15,200 bases of DNA, from the NCBI GenBank assembly GCA_004144935.1, contig SDZP01000047.1, positions 1-15,200 of the forward strand. The letters are read 5' to 3'. This document shows, piece after piece, positions 13,638 through 15,200 of this stretch (positions within the stretch are counted from its first letter, which is position 1; every line of letters begins with the position of its first letter). The notes beneath the pieces were generated by a model. The model did no database searches. It was not told the DNA's origin and was given only the letters and a program-made list of their open reading frames with translations. The DNA is from Caulobacteraceae bacterium (GTDB taxonomy: Bacteria > Pseudomonadota > Alphaproteobacteria > Caulobacterales > Caulobacteraceae). The position numbers and the translations under genes are program-made.

Positions 13638-14569
13638 TGGCCGTCCTGGTCGTCGCCGATAACGACAACGCGCACCTGCGCGACACCACCCACAAGACCG
13701 TCACCGCCGCCCTCGCGCTGTCCAGCGACGTGGACGTGCTGGTCATGGGCTCGGGCGCCCAGAGCGTCGCCGACGCCGCCGCCAAGATCGCCGGCGTGCG
13801 CAAGGTCCTGCTGGCCGACAGCGCCGACCTGGGTCACGGCGTCGCCGAGGTCCAGGCCGCCACGGTCGAGGGCCTGATGGGCGGCTACGACGCCGTCCTG
13901 ATCCCGGCCACCTCGGGCGGCAAGAACTTCGCCCCCCGCATCGCCGCCCACCTCGACGTCGCGCCGATCAGCGAGATCGTCGAAGTGGTCGATGCGAACA
14001 CCTTCGTTCGCCCGATCTACGCCGGCAACGCGCTGGAGACCGTGCAGTCCTCGGACGCCAAGAAGGTCATCACCGTCCGTCCGACCGCCTTCAAGGCGGC
14101 GGCGGAAGGTGGCTCGGCCTCGGTCGAGACGGCCACCGCCGGCGGCAACGATGGCGGCGCGACCTTCGTCAGCGAAGAGATGGTCAAGTCCGACCGTCCC
14201 GAACTGACGGCGGCGAAGATCATCGTCTCGGGCGGCCGCGCCATGGGGTCGGCCGAAGAGTTCGCCAAGGTCATCGAGCCCCTGGCCGACAAGCTGGGCG
14301 CAGCCGTCGGCGCCTCGCGCGCTGCGGTCGACGCCGGTTATGCCCCGAACGACTACCAGGTCGGCCAGACCGGCAAGGTCGTCGCGCCGGCGCTGTACAT
14401 CGCCATCGGCATCTCGGGCGCCATTCAGCACCTGGCCGGGATGAAGGACAGCAAGGTCATCGTTGCCATCAACAAGGACGCCGACGCGCCGATCTTCCAG
14501 GTCGCCGACTACGGCATCGTGGGCGACTACAAGACGATCGTCCCGGAACTGATGGCGGCGCTGGGTTAG
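13637..14569 (+). CDS. etfA: Electron transfer flavoprotein, alpha subunit
   Basis: FAD-carrying partner of EtfB. The N-terminal domain (MAVLVVADNDNAHLR to about residue 185) is the variable alpha/beta half. The C-terminal FAD domain contains SGGRAMGS from residue 198, GASRAAVDAGY from 225 with R228, and QVGQTGKVVAPALYIAIGISGAIQH at 241-265. It ends with the KDADAPIFQVADYGIVGD segment that contacts the flavin and AMP site. The 310-residue length is typical. It starts on the A of the etfB stop (TAATG) and is followed by a strong terminator, so etfB-etfA is a complete two-gene unit. All expected cofactor motifs are intact. Confidence 0.98.
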   Translation: MAVLVVADNDNAHLRDTTHKTVTAALALSSDVDVLVMGSGAQSVADAAAKIAGVRKVLLADSADLGHGVAEVQAATVEGLMGGYDAVLIPATSGGKNFAPRIAAHLDVAPISEIVEVVDANTFVRPIYAGNALETVQSSDAKKVITVRPTAFKAAAEGGSASVETATAGGNDGGATFVSEEMVKSDRPELTAAKIIVSGGRAMGSAEEFAKVIEPLADKLGAAVGASRAAVDAGYAPNDYQVGQTGKVVAPALYIAIGISGAIQHLAGMKDSKVIVAINKDADAPIFQVADYGIVGDYKTIVPELMAALG

Positions 14570-14595
14570 TCAGGGCCTCATCGGTTGAGAATTGG

Positions 14596-14623
14596 GGCCG
14601 GACGGAAACGTCCGGCCTTTTTT
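14596..14623 (+). terminator. Intrinsic terminator after etfA
   Basis: GGCCGGACG (14596-14604) pairs perfectly with CGTCCGGCC (14609-14617) around a GAAA tetraloop, followed by six T residues. It ends the etfBA transcript 27 nt after the stop. On the other strand no T tract follows the stem, so it should not serve the convergent ribF. Confidence 0.93.
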
Positions 14624-14637
14624 CTATTCCTCCCCGC

Positions 14638-15200
14638 CTACGGGCGAAGGAGAATTTGACGGGCGGCGGCCTCGTCCCGGTGGATCTGCTCGACCATCAG
14701 CTCGATCGAGTCGAACTTCTCCTCCGGCCGTAGGAAACCGATCAGCTGCGTCTCGATGACCTGGCCGTACAGGTCCTCGTCAAAGTCGAAAATCCAGACC
14801 TCAAGCCTTGTCTCGACCTCGCCCGTCGTCGGGTTGTTGCCGATGTTGGCGACGCCGGGGAGCAGGCGGCCGTCGGGCAGGCGGGTGCGGGTGGCGTAGA
14901 CCCCGAGGCGCGGGGTCACATAGTCGGCCATGAAGACGTTGGCGGTGGGAAAGCCCAGCTGGCGGCCCAGCTGCTGGCCCCGGCGCACCACGCCCTCGAT
15001 GGCGAAGGGCCGGCCAAGGATGGCGGCCGCCTGCCCGGGGTGGCCGTCGCGCAGGGCGTCGCGGACCCCGGTCGAGCTGAACTTGCCCTCGTCGCCATCT
15101 TCCGCCCCGACCGCCTCGGCCACCGAGACGCCGAAGCCGAAGGCCTCGCCATAGGCCTTCATCAGCGCCGGGCTGCCGGTGCGGCCCTTGCCGAAGCTGC
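14638..15200 (-). CDS. ribF: Bifunctional riboflavin kinase/FMN adenylyltransferase RibF, N-terminal part outside window
   Basis: Makes FMN and then FAD from riboflavin. Only the C-terminal part is present; the frame is open to the right edge. At the edge lies SFGKGRTGSPALMKAYGEAFGF, the end of the adenylyltransferase domain, where many relatives have GD after the GR. SSTGVRDALRDGHPGQAAAILGRPF follows, a typical RibF inter-domain stretch. The riboflavin kinase domain shows GQQLGRQLGFPTANV with the PTAN motif that binds nucleotide and flavin, GVYATRTRL, GVANIGNNPT and LEVWIFDFDEDLYG, then the usual C-terminal helix (FLRPEEKFDSIELMVEQIHRD). The stop is normal, 14 nt from the etfA terminator. 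FAD made here is the cofactor of Mcd and ETF, but nothing in the sequence shows co-regulation. Confidence 0.95.
   Translation of the reverse strand, partial: SFGKGRTGSPALMKAYGEAFGFGVSVAEAVGAEDGDEGKFSSTGVRDALRDGHPGQAAAILGRPFAIEGVVRRGQQLGRQLGFPTANVFMADYVTPRLGVYATRTRLPDGRLLPGVANIGNNPTTGEVETRLEVWIFDFDEDLYGQVIETQLIGFLRPEEKFDSIELMVEQIHRDEAAARQILLRP

Overview
This high-GC window looks like chromosomal DNA from an alphaproteobacterium, most likely a Caulobacteraceae member (Caulobacter/Phenylobacterium type). The evidence is the gene order cpoB(ybgF)-tilS-ftsH, the variant TilS motifs, candidate promoters resembling the Caulobacter housekeeping consensus, and the grouping of a HIG1 protein, a cobalamin adenosyltransferase and etfBA. 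This is a judgement from protein and gene-order recognition; no database was searched. No rRNA, tRNA, CRISPR array, prophage or transposase gene was seen.

Left part (1-5976): the end of the Tol-Pal operon (partial cpoB) runs into tilS and then ftsH, which ends at a clean intrinsic terminator. tilS carries an in-frame palindromic repeat pair that adds about 55 residues of repeat-encoded peptide. Facing ftsH is an exported DUF4344-type metallopeptidase whose family motifs appear in swapped order, consistent with a circular permutation. folP (dihydropteroate synthase) is transcribed divergently from it.

Middle part (6066-11264): a VOC/glyoxalase-fold gene is coupled to an alpha/beta hydrolase gene, which abuts stop-to-stop with a glutathione S-transferase gene. 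Divergent from the GST is a 563-residue acyl-CoA dehydrogenase with a long N-terminal extension, best explained as (2S)-methylsuccinyl-CoA dehydrogenase (Mcd) of the ethylmalonyl-CoA pathway. A minus-strand operon follows: a 74-residue helical protein, then two paralogous TetR regulators separated by a perfect hairpin. Its upstream divergent region holds two palindromes that could be operators.

Right part (11560-15200): a HIG1-type two-helix membrane protein is coupled to a PduO-type cob(I)alamin adenosyltransferase. A small bitopic membrane protein of unknown function lies on the opposite strand. etfB and etfA follow with their own promoter and terminator, and the window ends in a partial ribF on the minus strand.

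Functional links: Mcd passes electrons to ETF (etfBA), ETF and Mcd need FAD (made by RibF), and the ethylmalonyl-CoA and methylmalonyl-CoA mutases of the same pathway need the adenosylcobalamin made by the adenosyltransferase. The window therefore holds several parts of one acyl-CoA oxidation theme, although not as a single operon.
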